Shown here: positions 12,991 through 29,554 of the stretch, one piece after another
Layout of the letters: every line of letters starts with the position of its first letter
Numbering within the stretch: the stretch's first letter is position 1
Origin: Selaginella tamariscina
Taxonomy: Eukaryota; Streptophyta; Lycopodiopsida; Selaginellales; Selaginellaceae
Length of the DNA stretch: 64,000 nt
Assembly: GCA_003024785.1 (NCBI GenBank)
Contig: PUQB01000532.1
Location: forward strand, 109,155-173,154
Direction of reading: 5' to 3'
Made by a program: the position numbers and the translations under genes
Notes under the pieces: generated by a model
What the model was told of the DNA's origin: nothing
Databases searched by the model: none
Seen by the model: only the letters and a program-made list of their open reading frames with translations

Positions 12991-13006
12991 TGACATATCC
13001 AACGGC

Positions 13007-13166
13007 TTACAAAAGCCAATTGAAAAACAGTAATAACCATCCAGTCAATGTAAACACAGCAAAAATATGCTCCCAAAACAAAACAGCAGAAACCTCCTTC
13101 TCTGCATACCCTTGTATACTAGCCACCGTGCCTGTTAGACATCAACATTATATGTGTGCGTGTGCA

Positions 13167-13219
<53 letters not shown>

Positions 13220-13994
13220 TTATACCTGCTAAGATGGAGGATGGCATTGAGTTCTGAAGAAGAAGAATGAACCGAAATAACTTATCATTAGCAGGTAATA
13301 AGTTTAATTTATCGGCACTCCATACAACACAGACTCCAAATAATGGAGTTATTAACAGTCTCACTAAGGTTATTGTAACTGTTGTTTTTAAACCGAGTTT
13401 AGATGCTCCTGGACCTGTTTAAATAAACATTAGTTTACATTATTTAATATTTATATTATCTACATATATATTATGTAAAATATTAACTCACCTTTAGCAA
13501 GGTTTCCACCTAAAACCAGCATTATACATGGAACCATGGCAGATCTATACACCGATACATCATTAGCTGGTTACACACACACACATTACTGTGCATTTAT
13601 ATGTTTTAATAGATTTAAAATAATTTATTTTATAAAACTTTTTAGCTAATATAAACTAAATAAATCTATTTAACTTTTAATATATATCATAATAATATTA
13701 TATAAAACTTACCCTGTTATGCTTAAAGCATCCGATAGAAAGAAGAGGGCTCCATCCGTTGAGGAACAAATATTTCAAGAATGGTATCGCTCCAACAATA
13801 ATTGCTAGAATCTGAAGAATATAACAGAATATACGTATTTATTTATTAAAAACTTTAAATTAACCATTATTTATTTAATTAATTTAATATATAAACTCAC
13901 TGAAGCATTGACTGCTGGTTGCATAATGCGTTTCATTGTTGTACACACTTTACCCACGAAGATTGCACGCTGCAAAGGTTGTGTCAATATATAT

Positions 13995-14041
<47 letters not shown>

Positions 14042-15377
14042 TAATACATATATATCATACCTTGTTTTGTTGTTCAGAATATTCTAATTGCGGATATTCG
14101 TTTTTGACGTGCACTTCTACGAGTTTAGGTGATGAATCGTTGATAAGTGGCTCCGTTAAATTATGGTCATCGGTGTAATCTTTATGAGGTTTGAACATGT
14201 GCATAACAAATGTGTATGCAACTACTGCTCCCACCTGATATAAACAATTATCAATATTAATATTTAAATAAACATTTTTACATCATTATATACTTTATAA
14301 TTTTAACTTCAATAAATTTATATCATACTTTTATTTTGATTTAATTTACACTAAAATGGAAGATAACTTGTTTATCATTTTACAAATGTTATATAGCTAA
14401 TATAGAAAGTTAAAACTATTTTTATTTACTTTCAATTTTAAGTAAGTTAAAATTTATAATATAATAATTTTACTTACTTTAATTGTTTATAGAATTAACT
14501 TACTTAAATTAAATCAAATTAAATTATTTATTTAAGAATATAATTACCCATTGTCAATGATATGTATGCCACTGAGCTTGAGTTGCAGCTTGTAGGGTCT
14601 CCAAAAGGATTATTATCGTCTCGACATACAGCTCCATTAACACAAGTGGAATATTCCAATATTCCCTGAATAAATTAAATTATAACTAATCTAATAATAA
14701 TAATTAATTCTTACCAACGCCGACCATTACTACAGTAAGATTGAAAAACTCTGGAGGCGGCTTAACAAGTTTTGCAACTATCCATCCAAGAGTACATCCT
14801 AAACAATTAGATATTACTATATTCAATGGAAAATAAATACCTGAAAATTAAAAAAATAATATTAATTAGTCAATATTAATAATATATAAAAACGTACACA
14901 CGCACACATCCGTGTGTGTATGTGTATATTATTTTAATACTAACCATTGTAGCATCTTTTGCAAAGTTATTGCAGAACCAGCTGCGTGAAGATTAAGCAA
15001 GGCAAGAACAAAGAGAAGACAAGCTGCAATAATTTAATATAAAATTATAAAATAAATAAAATTTATAATATAATATTATTTTTTATAACCAGTAATATAT
15101 GCCATAGTAAAAAAATGCTACGGATTAGTAATTAAACTAGATTAATAATTAGTAAACTAATAATTAAATTAGTAATTAAACATTTCCGTAGCATTTTTTG
15201 ACTACGGATTTAATCACTGTTTATAATACCTTACTAGCTGTTTGCGAGTGTTTGCAGTAAGAATATTGATCTTAGGAGATGCCATTATAGCTCCTAGAAA
15301 CACATTACCAACACTTTAGCAATTGGCATCAATGAGAAATCCAATAGCTGCGTTAATGACTCCTTTTGCTTCCCCAT
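13007..15377 (-). CDS. PIN-LIKES (PILS) auxin efflux carrier family protein
   Basis: PILS proteins are about 400-aa ER membrane carriers that sequester auxin. Exons read right to left from the start at 15375-15377 (MGKQKESLTQLLDFSLMPIA). Matching blocks are INILTANTRKQLV, AGSAITLQKMLQW, LGWIVAKLVKPPPEFFN, NNPFGDPTSC, VGAVVAYTFVMHMF with a hydrophilic loop, LAIIVGAIPFLKYLF, SAMVPCIMLVLGGNLAKG (from 13492), GPGASKLGLKTTVT to LLLQNSMPSSILAG (13226-13414), and VSAVLFWEHIFAVFTLTGWL to the stop (13007-13131). The order fits the whole family with two hydrophobic halves and a short central loop. Exon 1 has a frame break after VLVM that one extra T in a TTT run would remove. The GT-AG phase around 13550-13700 is not fully resolved. 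The family call is firm; intactness is not. Confidence 0.83.
13170..13214. repeat. GT/GA compound microsatellite
   Basis: A (GT)n run passes into (GA)n inside the last intron of the PILS gene. The same GT-then-GA pairing recurs in introns across the gene-rich region, for example at 20026-20060 and 22437-22539. Confidence 0.85.
15110..15212. repeat. Short inverted-repeat element with CTACGGA arms
   Basis: AAAAAATGCTACGGA at 15110-15124 is mirrored by TCCGTAGCATTTTTT at about 15185-15199, with AT-rich TAATTAAA-type words between and a further CTACGGATT at 15203-15211. It lies in an early intron of the PILS gene. The look is of a small MITE or of the subterminal repeats of a CACTA-like transposon; the class is inferred. 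Confidence 0.55.
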
Positions 15378-16534
15378 AGTTAAAAACATTGTAAAAATTT
15401 ATGTTTAATCAAGTAAAATTTATCATAGAAACATTGGAAAAAGAATTAAAGAAACTATAGAAATGTCATAAAATAAAACTAGAGGGGAAAAAATCAAGAA
15501 ATTGTATTCTCTAAAATGGCCGCACCCTTTGAAGAACGAACGACACATTGGAAACTGCAGCCAAGAAAGTTCATATAAAGAAAAATAAAGAGGATATTCT
15601 TTTACGTGTTGCTTTACAACGTGTGCGAACAGAGGAAAGCCACGTGGCTTTTAATTTTACTTTACGATATATTTTACTTGATTATTCAAGTAATAAACCA
15701 CTAGATGCGGTTGATCGTGCACCTGTCCCTTTGCTTTACACGTCTTTTCTTATAATAATGTGAGTTTTATGAGATTTATAAAGCATCATTAATAATATAC
15801 ATAAATTTAATTAAATTATTATTTAGATTAATACTGTGTAAACATATAAGAATATGAAATTATAAAAGCTATAAAAACTATGTTAAACATGTTCCGTAAG
15901 TTATAAAAGCTTTAAATCTAATTACCTGTTCGGTAAATTATAACAGCTTTAAATTCTAATTTAATATAAAAACATAAGTTATAAAAGCTTTAAATTCTAA
16001 TTTAATATAAAAACTATGTTAAACCTGTTCGGTAAGTTAATATTATCACTGTATTAAAAGTAATTTCTTTAATTCATATAAAATGTACAGTCGTAAGGTA
16101 CTCACACAGTAAATATATATGATTCCTTAAATATAAAAAATATGTTTAAATAAATATAAAAAACTATACAAAATCACTCTCATGTTGTATGCATGAGATT
16201 AATTTTCTCGTCTATATAAATAAAACCATTTTCAAAGAAATAAATAAATTAAATTGAATTAAATTAAACATAAGAACATAAAAAACAAAACATTTAGTCT
16301 TCTCAAGCTTTACAAGTGTGTGTGTAAAGCCTGCATATGCATTTTGTATGTAGATAGCGAACTTATCATACCTACACATGTATACATATAAAATACATAT
16401 ACATATATACCACCTATACATGTATACATTAAAATACATATATTATATAAATATGTATATATAAAAAAGGAAACTATTCTATTAAAATGGAAAAAAGAGC
16501 CCAAGAACAAAAACTACAATTAATCTAAATATAC
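15378..16534. other. Intergenic spacer between PILS and HSP21 with degenerate repeats
   Basis: Upstream region of the PILS gene and downstream region of HSP21. From about 15865 to 16040 the words AAGCTTTAAATTCTAATTT, ATATAAAAAC and CTGTTCGGTAAGTTA recur three to four times as degenerate direct repeats. No gene is supported. Confidence 0.6.
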
Positions 16535-17146
16535 TTAAGAAACCTGGATTTCGATTGGCTTCCTCTCCTCAACTTTCTTCTTGGGCACGGTCACATACAA
16601 AACACCCTCCCTGAGCTCCGCCCTAATCTTCTCAAGCTCTACGTTGTCTGGGACCATGACACGTGTCTCGTATGTACCCACGCTCCTTGCCGCCCATTTG
16701 TCACCCTTCTTCCTTTCCTCACTGGTTTCCCCCTTAATCAGCAGAAATCCATCATCCACAATTGATACTTTCACCTGAAAAAGTCCGTAAATACACATAC
16801 ACATACATGGTGCGTGTGTCAAAGAGAGAGAGTTGTATTACACAACATACATATCACACCCAATGGACATGTTTGTGTATATTATGCCACACATGTATAG
16901 TAGTAAATACACACAGAATACGCATATACATGCGTGTGTATGTGAGAGAGAGAGAGAGTGTTGTATTACACAACATACATATCACACCCAATGGAAATGT
17001 TTGTGTATATTATGCCACACATGTATAGTCGTGAATACATATGTGTGTACACCAGTTAACGAGCATAAAGTATACACTAACATAATGTACATGTATATTA
17101 TGTTATATAAGCACTCTGCATTAAGATAAGTACGTGCATATACATA

Positions 17147-17188
<42 letters not shown>

Positions 17189-18019
17189 ACCTCATCCTTG
17201 CTCAGACCGGGCATGTCAATCCTCATCATGAAATTCTCTTCATCTTCCATGACATCCCATGGAAGCCTGCCAGATCCCCGCCGTTGGATCGATGGTGTAG
17301 TAGTAGTGGGGGCTGGTCCACTCTCCATAACCTGGTTCATTAAGTCTAGCATCTGGTTAAACGTCCTCGATGCTGGCATAAACGGATCCCACATATCTGT
17401 ACACAGTATTAGAATACATCATACACCTACACCTGTAAATACACAGGCATGCATATGCATATATATATACATAAGTACACACACACACATATACTCGTCA
17501 AAGAAAAACACATATCTGTGCGTGTGTGCGCGTGTAAACTGATAGATGTATATATCAGTTACCAAAATACACATGTTTATATGTACATAGTCATGGAATC
17601 CGTAAAGCTAAACAACTGAACATAATGAATCTATATGTGTGTGATAAGCATAAGAACTAAGTGGCCCAGAAGAGAGAGACGCGCGCAGCAAGAGTACTTT
17701 CTTCTGACAAAGAGGAAAATGCAGAAATAAACACATATAGCCCATAAACCCCACACAATACACGCACACATACACAATTACCTTGAGTGCTCAAAGGGGA
17801 AACAGGCTTCCGCATGACATTCTGCTGTGGAGGTCTCTGCCGAACCTGTGAAACACCAGTATCTTTGGGCTGCTGCTGAACCTGCACACTGTCATTTGAA
17901 GCACTCGCTCTCACACAGCCTCTGTTCCTCAAAGGTATCCTCGCAACAGAAGGAGAAGTAGAAGAGCATACACAAGACGAAAGAGAGACATTAGGAGCAA
18001 GCATCATACTGCACGCCAT
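16535..18019 (-). CDS. HSP21: Chloroplast small heat shock protein (HSP21/HSP20 family)
   Basis: An ATP-independent chaperone that binds unfolding proteins in the plastid. Three exons read right to left: 17782-18019, 17191-17396 and 16535-16774, all with GT-AG borders and matching frame. Exon 1 starts MACSMMLAPNVSLSSC and is Ser/Arg-rich with few acids, as in a chloroplast transit peptide. Exon 2 has the plastid-specific Met-rich helix (FNQMLDLMNQVMES) then LPWDVMEDEENFMMRIDMPG. Exon 3 holds the alpha-crystallin core (VSIVDDGFLLIKGE, RSVGTYETRVMVPDN, ELREGVLYVTVPKKK) and ends EERKPIEIQVS. About 227 aa, normal for the family. No break seen. A candidate heat shock element lies about 100 bp upstream. 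Both introns carry microsatellites, and the 3' intron a duplicated block. Confidence 0.93.
16824..17040. repeat. Tandem duplication of about 128 bp in the HSP21 intron
   Basis: Two copies of a block running from GA repeats through GTTGTATTACACAACATAC and CACCCAATGGA to CACACATGTATAGT, at about 16824-16950 and 16951-17040. They differ at a few positions, so the duplication is recent. It lies in the intron between exons 2 and 3. Confidence 0.85.
17141..17186. repeat. (AT)n microsatellite next to a splice donor
   Basis: AT run that begins four bases inside the HSP21 intron after the donor at 17190. Confidence 0.85.
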
Positions 18020-18103
18020 GGAGAGTATGTAGCTGAGATATGCACTAAGTGGAAACTAGATATGCATTGCGTGAAAGACCCCTGGAGGTTTTTAATATGT
18101 GTG

Positions 18104-18136
18104 AAGAAGGCTCTAGAATTCTCATCCAGAAGTTTC
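18104..18136. promoter_or_regulatory. Candidate heat shock element upstream of HSP21
   Basis: The stretch contains GAAGAAGG, AGAATTCT and then AGAAGTTTCC, where GAAGTTTC (18129-18136) is a perfect GAAnnTTC dimer. It is about 85-115 bp upstream of the HSP21 start codon, where heat shock factors bind. Function is inferred from position and motif only. Confidence 0.5.
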
Positions 18137-18880
18137 CAACGATTTTTAGGGCATGCATGTCACAAAACAGAGGAAAGGTATGTTCTTGTGAATATTAAAA
18201 TATTCCTGATTGATCCCATGTGGATAAAACTCTCTCCACCACACAGACAATGCACGGATTCATACGTGGAAATGACATGTACAATAGTTATATGACGTGT
18301 ATATATAATGTGTACGTGCATACATACACATACACAATGCACGGAATTCATAACAGGCTAGACATGATGCCTGAGATCATTGATTATATAATGCATTCTC
18401 TATACAAATGTACTCGACAGCGCATATAACGCACATTATGTGTATGGTACATATGTGCATATATTCACACGCATGAGGTACATCTTAACATATATTTACA
18501 CACACACACACACGCACGCAGAGCTCACATGCAATTAAACTTCAAATGAGATTACCATTTAAATGACTACATTTCTCGTTCCGCCTTTTCCATTCCACAA
18601 AGCTCCCAAAATGTCGTCCCATAGCGCATTAAACTAAATAAGTTACACAATCTAGTAAGTTAAACTTAAGATGAATACGACCTTAAATATATATAATGTA
18701 TAGCTCGATAGCTAGCCATGCTTTATTGCATATTTATATTCATTGAATGACATATGTGCATGAACGTATTAGAGACGCATATATGCATCTCTATATGCAT
18801 ACATGAACATTGTAAATATATATTACTTGTAACTTACATACATGATGTCGACACTTGTAAATTCATTTCCTTAAGCATGT
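18137..18880. other. Intergenic spacer between HSP21 and CDC7
   Basis: Upstream of HSP21 and downstream of the kinase gene. AT-rich with scattered CATAC/TGTGT words; no coding region supported. Confidence 0.6.
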
Positions 18881-18884
18881 CGAT

Positions 18885-24149
<5,265 letters not shown>

Positions 24150-24293
24150 AGCCAGACGAAGAACCCTAAAGCGCGGGGTCCTAGCTAGCGCGGGACTTTC
24201 GAAATTTCAAGGCGGGCATTACACGAATATTCCTTAAATCATTCTGGTAGGATGAAATTTTCGGTAGTTAAGAATATTCCGGTAGATTGTCCC

Positions 24294-24570
24294 TTAGCCT
24301 GGAGGCCACTTAAGTTGCCTTCCTCCCAAAATATGCAAGTGTAATGGTATACGGATTGGCCTGCATTAAACAAGTAGATGAAATATTGAGAGTATATACA
24401 TATGTGTATGTATATGTGTGTGTGTGAGAATGTTACATTCATAAACATGACTACATGTTATAGTAACATACTACATAATCTATATTATTTATGTTTGAGA
24501 TGTTGTGCTTAATTTTAAACAAGTAAATCTTTTGTAACTTTCGTAACTAATAATATGTATAAGAAATGTG

Positions 24571-24616
<46 letters not shown>

Positions 24617-25090
24617 AGGGAGAATGAGGGAAGAGGGAGAGGTTTGTGTCTAGGATTAAGTATTGTGTTTATATACTTACATCCAAGAGGTCCATTATTG
24701 ATGACAACACGGTAACCATCTCCTAAACCTTCTTGCTCACTAATTAATTTTGATACATATAAAAGATGCCCAAGAATATCCTTGTGTTTCTCCTCGGCCT
24801 AGAAAAACACCCATATTTACATACAAATAATTAATTCATGGTGTGTGTGCGCGTGCGTACCTTGGAGAGTTCTGTAAGTCCATCTTTGTTCTTGGGTATC
24901 AAAACCACATGCACTGGTGCTTGCGGATTGATATCTCGAAATGCTAAGGCCTAAATAATAAAAAGAACAATAATATCGCTGAAATCAGCATATATATGTT
25001 ATCGTACCTTATCATCCTCGTACACCACAGTAGATGGGATCTCTTTAGTCAGTATTTTGTCGAATCTACACAAGAACAGCTGTGTACAAA

Positions 25091-25152
<62 letters not shown>

Positions 25153-25651
25153 AATGACAGCACGCATGCACACACAAACATATGTATATGTGTATGTATG
25201 TATAAACGAGCATTACATTGTTGGGCCTCCTTTATCTGCAGTCTTTGCAGCAGCTTTGGCAGTTGATTCCTCTCCCATTTGTGCTCTTGCCATCATAAAG
25301 GACCTATACGTCTTCCACATATATATATACACGCTGACACAAATATTTATACATGTTTAACAAAAACATTCGAAATATACGAGTTGCAATCACAACTTTA
25401 CACACACACATATACATATACATGTATGTATCTATGTGTGTGTGTATAATTATAATTATATATCTGTGTGTGTGTGTGTAATGTAGATGTAGATATACCT
25501 TGAATTCGATTTCCGTAGAAATTCTCCCCTCTTCAGAAAACTGTGAATCACATCTGTAAACACACACGCTAGTAAAATCGACTTACCTGCATCTTGGAAT
25601 GCGCATTATCGAGGGATTTCTCCACAACAGACTGGCCACCATAGCCGACAT
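24294..25651 (-). CDS. HIT-family hydrolase, organellar HINT2-like, with a frame break in the His triad
   Basis: HINT proteins hydrolyse adenosine phosphoramidates. Exons read right to left. The likely start at 25649-25651 gives MSAMVASLLWRNPSIMRIPR, rich in Arg and hydrophobic residues, a plausible organelle presequence, though its phase into the next exons is unresolved. Then come AKAAAKTADKGGPT (25217-25300), FDKILTKEIPSTVVYEDDK (25008-25060), ALAFRDINPQAPVHVVLIPK (24862-24953), HLLYVSKLISEQEG..GYRVVINNGPLGC, and QSVYH with LHILGGRQLKWPPG (stop 24294-24296). Between QSVYH and the rest of the triad the frame shifts; the DNA reads CATTACACTTG where one more T would keep frame. The KAAAKTA..GGPT lead is like plant HINT2. 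The call is firm; whether it works is open. Confidence 0.82.
24575..24615. repeat. GT/GA microsatellite in the HINT2 intron
   Basis: GT run followed by GA run within the last intron of the HIT gene. Confidence 0.85.
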
Positions 25652-25876
25652 TGAACAAAAACAAGAACCCTAAAACAGGGAGACCTAAAATAAATAGAGC
25701 TCTAACCTAAAACAGGGGATCAGGCTTTAGGGTTTATGCTATGCGTATCGGGGCTTATACGGTCCAATCCAGGTTGGGATTTGGGAGAAATCAGGGGATT
25801 TGCAGGAGATTCTCGGCGGGATTCTGCGGGAAACAGGGGATTTGAGCGGATTTATGCAATGCCGGGGTGCTAGAAG
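25652..25876. promoter_or_regulatory. Shared head-to-head promoter interval of HINT2 and thymidine kinase
   Basis: The HIT gene starts leftward at 25651 and the thymidine kinase reads rightward from about 25740-25877. At most 225 bp separate the coding parts, so both promoters must overlap or lie inside the other gene's leader. GGGGATTTG-like words recur (near 25795, 25845). No clear TATA box is seen. Confidence 0.45.
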
Positions 25877-26538
25877 GTGGGTTCTCATGTTTTGCCCGCG
25901 AGCAATTTTTATTGCCGTAGAAGTAGCAGTAGTGTTGAGAATGGGAAAGAAATTGAAGAAGGCGGGGGTATTCATTTGATTCTTGGGCCTATGTTTGCTG
26001 GGAAAACTACCGCTTTGTTAAAAAGGGTTCAAGCAGAAGCAGACGCTGGCAGGTATTATAGTATTATTATCTTTATATGTATGTATGTATATCAACATAT
26101 ATGAAATATATACGCTCCATATTCATGCACTTATTCACGTATCTCTGCTGAACATTTCCCTTTTTCTATGTTTTTCATATTTTTAGCTAACATCGTTTAA
26201 GATTGTACTAGATGTATTTACTGTCAATATTCGACATTAGATAAAGACAATTATTACACACACACACACACACACATACACACACAATATTATAGAGAGA
26301 GAGAGACATATAGCACAAGATGTGTATGTTTATATATGATGTTTTGTATATACAGGAGTATAGCTTTGGTTAAATCTGATAAAGACACGCGCTATGGACT
26401 TAGTTCCATTGTGTCACATGCGGGAAAGAAGAAGATGCCATGTGCAGCTGTTACAGCTCTTGAAGACTTCAAAAACAAAAGGCAGATCTCTATGAACAGG
26501 TACATACAGGCTTACTCATAGTGGTATGTACATAAATT

Positions 26539-26573
<35 letters not shown>

Positions 26574-27384
26574 ACGATAGACCAATTTGTATATACAATT
26601 TAGCTTTAATTGATTTGTTACTGGTATAATTTACGTTAAATATAACTATAGTTGAAGTCTGTTATATATATCTTTTTAAGTTTATTATAAACAAACTGAG
26701 ATCTGATTGACAGGCCGAAGTGATAGGCATAGATGAAGCGCAGTTCTTTGATGATCTGTTGAGCTTTTGTCAAACTGCAGCTGACTTTGATAACAAGACT
26801 CTCATTGTTGCCGGTCTTGATGGCGATTTTCTAAGGTACTCTTACACACATTGCTTGTATATGTTTGTGTATGTTCGTATACATCCATATACACATGATA
26901 GTTTACAGCTATCTTAGTTTCAACATATATGTTATAAGGAACTATAACTTATAATTTTTTGTAACTTAATATATATCTTGTGTGTGTGCCTGTGTATGTT
27001 TGTGTGGCAGGAACGCATCTAATATATCATTCTCTATACATGTATTAATAGTACCCGTATATACAACGATTATATACAGATGTACATATACATATCCATA
27101 TGTATGTATGTATAATATATATATGCAGGAGGAGGTTTGGATCAGCGTTGGATTTAATCCCATTAGCAGACTCAGTAACAAAGCTCTCATCACGTTGTGA
27201 AATATGCAACAAAGCGGCCCATTTTACATTCAGGAAGACGGACGACTCACGTACGGAAGTCATAGGAGGCGCAGACATATACATGCCAGTGTGTAGGAAA
27301 CACTACGTGAGTGGCCAACTGGCCATTGAGACTGCTCGTACGGTACTCGACGCTCATCGTCACTGTGAAGCTAACAACTGCTAA
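25740..27384 (+). CDS. TK1: Thymidine kinase (TK1 type, possibly organelle-targeted)
   Basis: Phosphorylates thymidine for dTTP salvage. Four exons: up to 26052, 26356-26499, 26714-26835 and 27129-27384. Motifs: P-loop [34 protein letters not shown], catalytic [35 protein letters not shown], and a zinc site ([15 protein letters not shown]). The lasso region ends [14 protein letters not shown]. The N-terminus is unresolved: no ATG in frame precedes the P-loop exon; an ATG at 25743 opens an Arg-rich, presequence-like frame ([19 protein letters not shown]) that meets a stop and is in another frame. In exon 2 the frame changes between LEDFKNK and ADLYEQ at a run of five A; one more A would join them. 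Domain order and length otherwise match plant TK1. Confidence 0.9.
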
Positions 27385-28632
27385 CTTAATTAATCAGGTA
27401 TTATTTTTTAACATCGAACTTTAAATGAAAGCTTGTTTTTTATTAATTTTAATAATAATGTGCCTCTGTGTGTGTGCGTGTGTGTGTATGTGGTGTGTAT
27501 ACATACACGTAAACACGTGAACTTAATGAAATATCACTAGGTGTAGCGAATATGTAATTGTATTCTATATACACCTTACATAAATATTGTATGCGTATGT
27601 ACATATCTAACATGTTTCTATGGATTATGAAACACTTGAGTAATTGAAACCAAATGTACATATTGAAATGCTCCAAAGTACTAGGTCTCTCTCTCATGGA
27701 ATAAGAATAAATATATTACCTAGTAGCGAATCTAATTATTTAATTTCTATTCTTTATTAACAGTAAAAATTATAAATATAAGATAGTGCTAAACTGAAAC
27801 TTTTGTTGTAAAATTTACTTATAATGTGATACACATTGAAATACCGATTGATCTGAAATATCTCGGTATCTGCAGTAGTACCCAGGCTATTTTAAACTTT
27901 TAATATATTATATGAATATTCAATATGATGTTATTATATTATTGCCGCACTTTCTTATATATACTTAGATTAAACTCGAGAAAATAATAAATTATTCAAT
28001 AGTTAAATTTAATACAGCGCGTGAATCAAAAAACTCAAAAACTCTGCTCATTTGTTAAAATTAATACATTAAATATTAAACTATTTATATCAACATCATA
28101 TTTACTCAGCGTATGAATATCACATTAATTTACACATTACACGTTTATAAACTTCAAATATTTAAGATATAAGTCTGTATCACTACTGTTTCTCGACGTA
28201 TAAAAGCACTCTCTCTCTCTCTCACACACACACCCATTACATGGGCAAGAAGTAAAAAGAATGTACTATATATATATATATATATTTGTATGTATGTGTG
28301 TATATTTGCATTATTCTATTATTATATAAAACAAGTTTTCACTACCTCCACATATATACATTGTACTAGTTTGTATATTGATTAAACGTTAACACATGTA
28401 ATACACATCAATGCATATGATCTTTTAAAAATAGTAGCATATACAAACATTACGATTAATTAATAGATGGATATTACGTTAAATACCAAATGTTTTAAAT
28501 ATTAATTCATAAATTACAACATTCGTTTAACTTTTTTTATTACAACCGAAAATATGTTTTATAATTATGAAATACAACAGCAAACATTCAAATATTTTAG
28601 TCCCGTATTTTATTATGTTCTTTATACACATC
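27385..28632. other. Intergenic spacer between thymidine kinase and the penta-EF-hand gene
   Basis: The two genes converge here. AT-rich, with GT, CT and AT microsatellites (27465-27500, 28208-28232, 28268-28285). No coding region supported. Confidence 0.6.
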
Positions 28633-28880
28633 CTACATCCTGAGTGTCGCACCTATAAACACAAAAAACATACATGCAAAACATATTTATATATAATAAA
28701 ATTAAATAAAATATATACTTATTATACTTAAAATAAATATATTACTTATAATTATGCACATATTTGACTTTCTTACCACAAATATACAAATGGTTGTAAT
28801 CCAGCGTGATTTTCCTTGATGCGTTGTATCAAACGCATCAAATAATTCTGTATAACAAATTATTATAATATACATCATAT

Positions 28881-28912
<32 letters not shown>

Positions 28913-29366
28913 ACTAAAAATATATTACTTATAAATGCTTAAATTTAGTCAGTTTACCTTGCTGACTGCAAATAAATACATATTGAAATGAAGTCGTCTA
29001 ATCGAAACTCGCCTGTCCTCTTTGGATCAAAATTCTGCAAAAAAAAAGCAATAATTTATCAAATAATGATTTATAATTTATTAGACATTAAAATTTTAAA
29101 TATTTAAAACTATTTTAGGTTGTTAAAAGTTGGAAAGTAATACACATTTATGCATTTAAACATTATGTTTAAAATATTTGTTGTTTAATAAAAACATTAA
29201 ATAGATTAAATTCAAAGGTTTAGTTTATATAGAATATTAACATATAATATAAATAAGTATATAGTATCATATATGAAGCGTAACTTGACAAGTCATGTAA
29301 AGTGATGGTTGATCCAAGGTGTAGCCAGCTTGAGAGAGAGCCTGAATCAATAAACAATAAAATAAG

Positions 29367-29406
<40 letters not shown>

Positions 29407-29503
29407 AAAAAGTAAAATACAATTATAAATTTATTGGAAATTTTACCTGGTGCATATCATTTAATTTAACAACTCCTGTTCCCCTGAAGAATTTCATAAT
29501 TAT

Positions 29504-29554
<51 letters not shown>

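Noticed and set aside
15548-15763. 71-codon frame upstream of the PILS start
   Set aside because: Composition is plausible, but no domain, splice context or start context supports a gene. Left as unassigned spacer.
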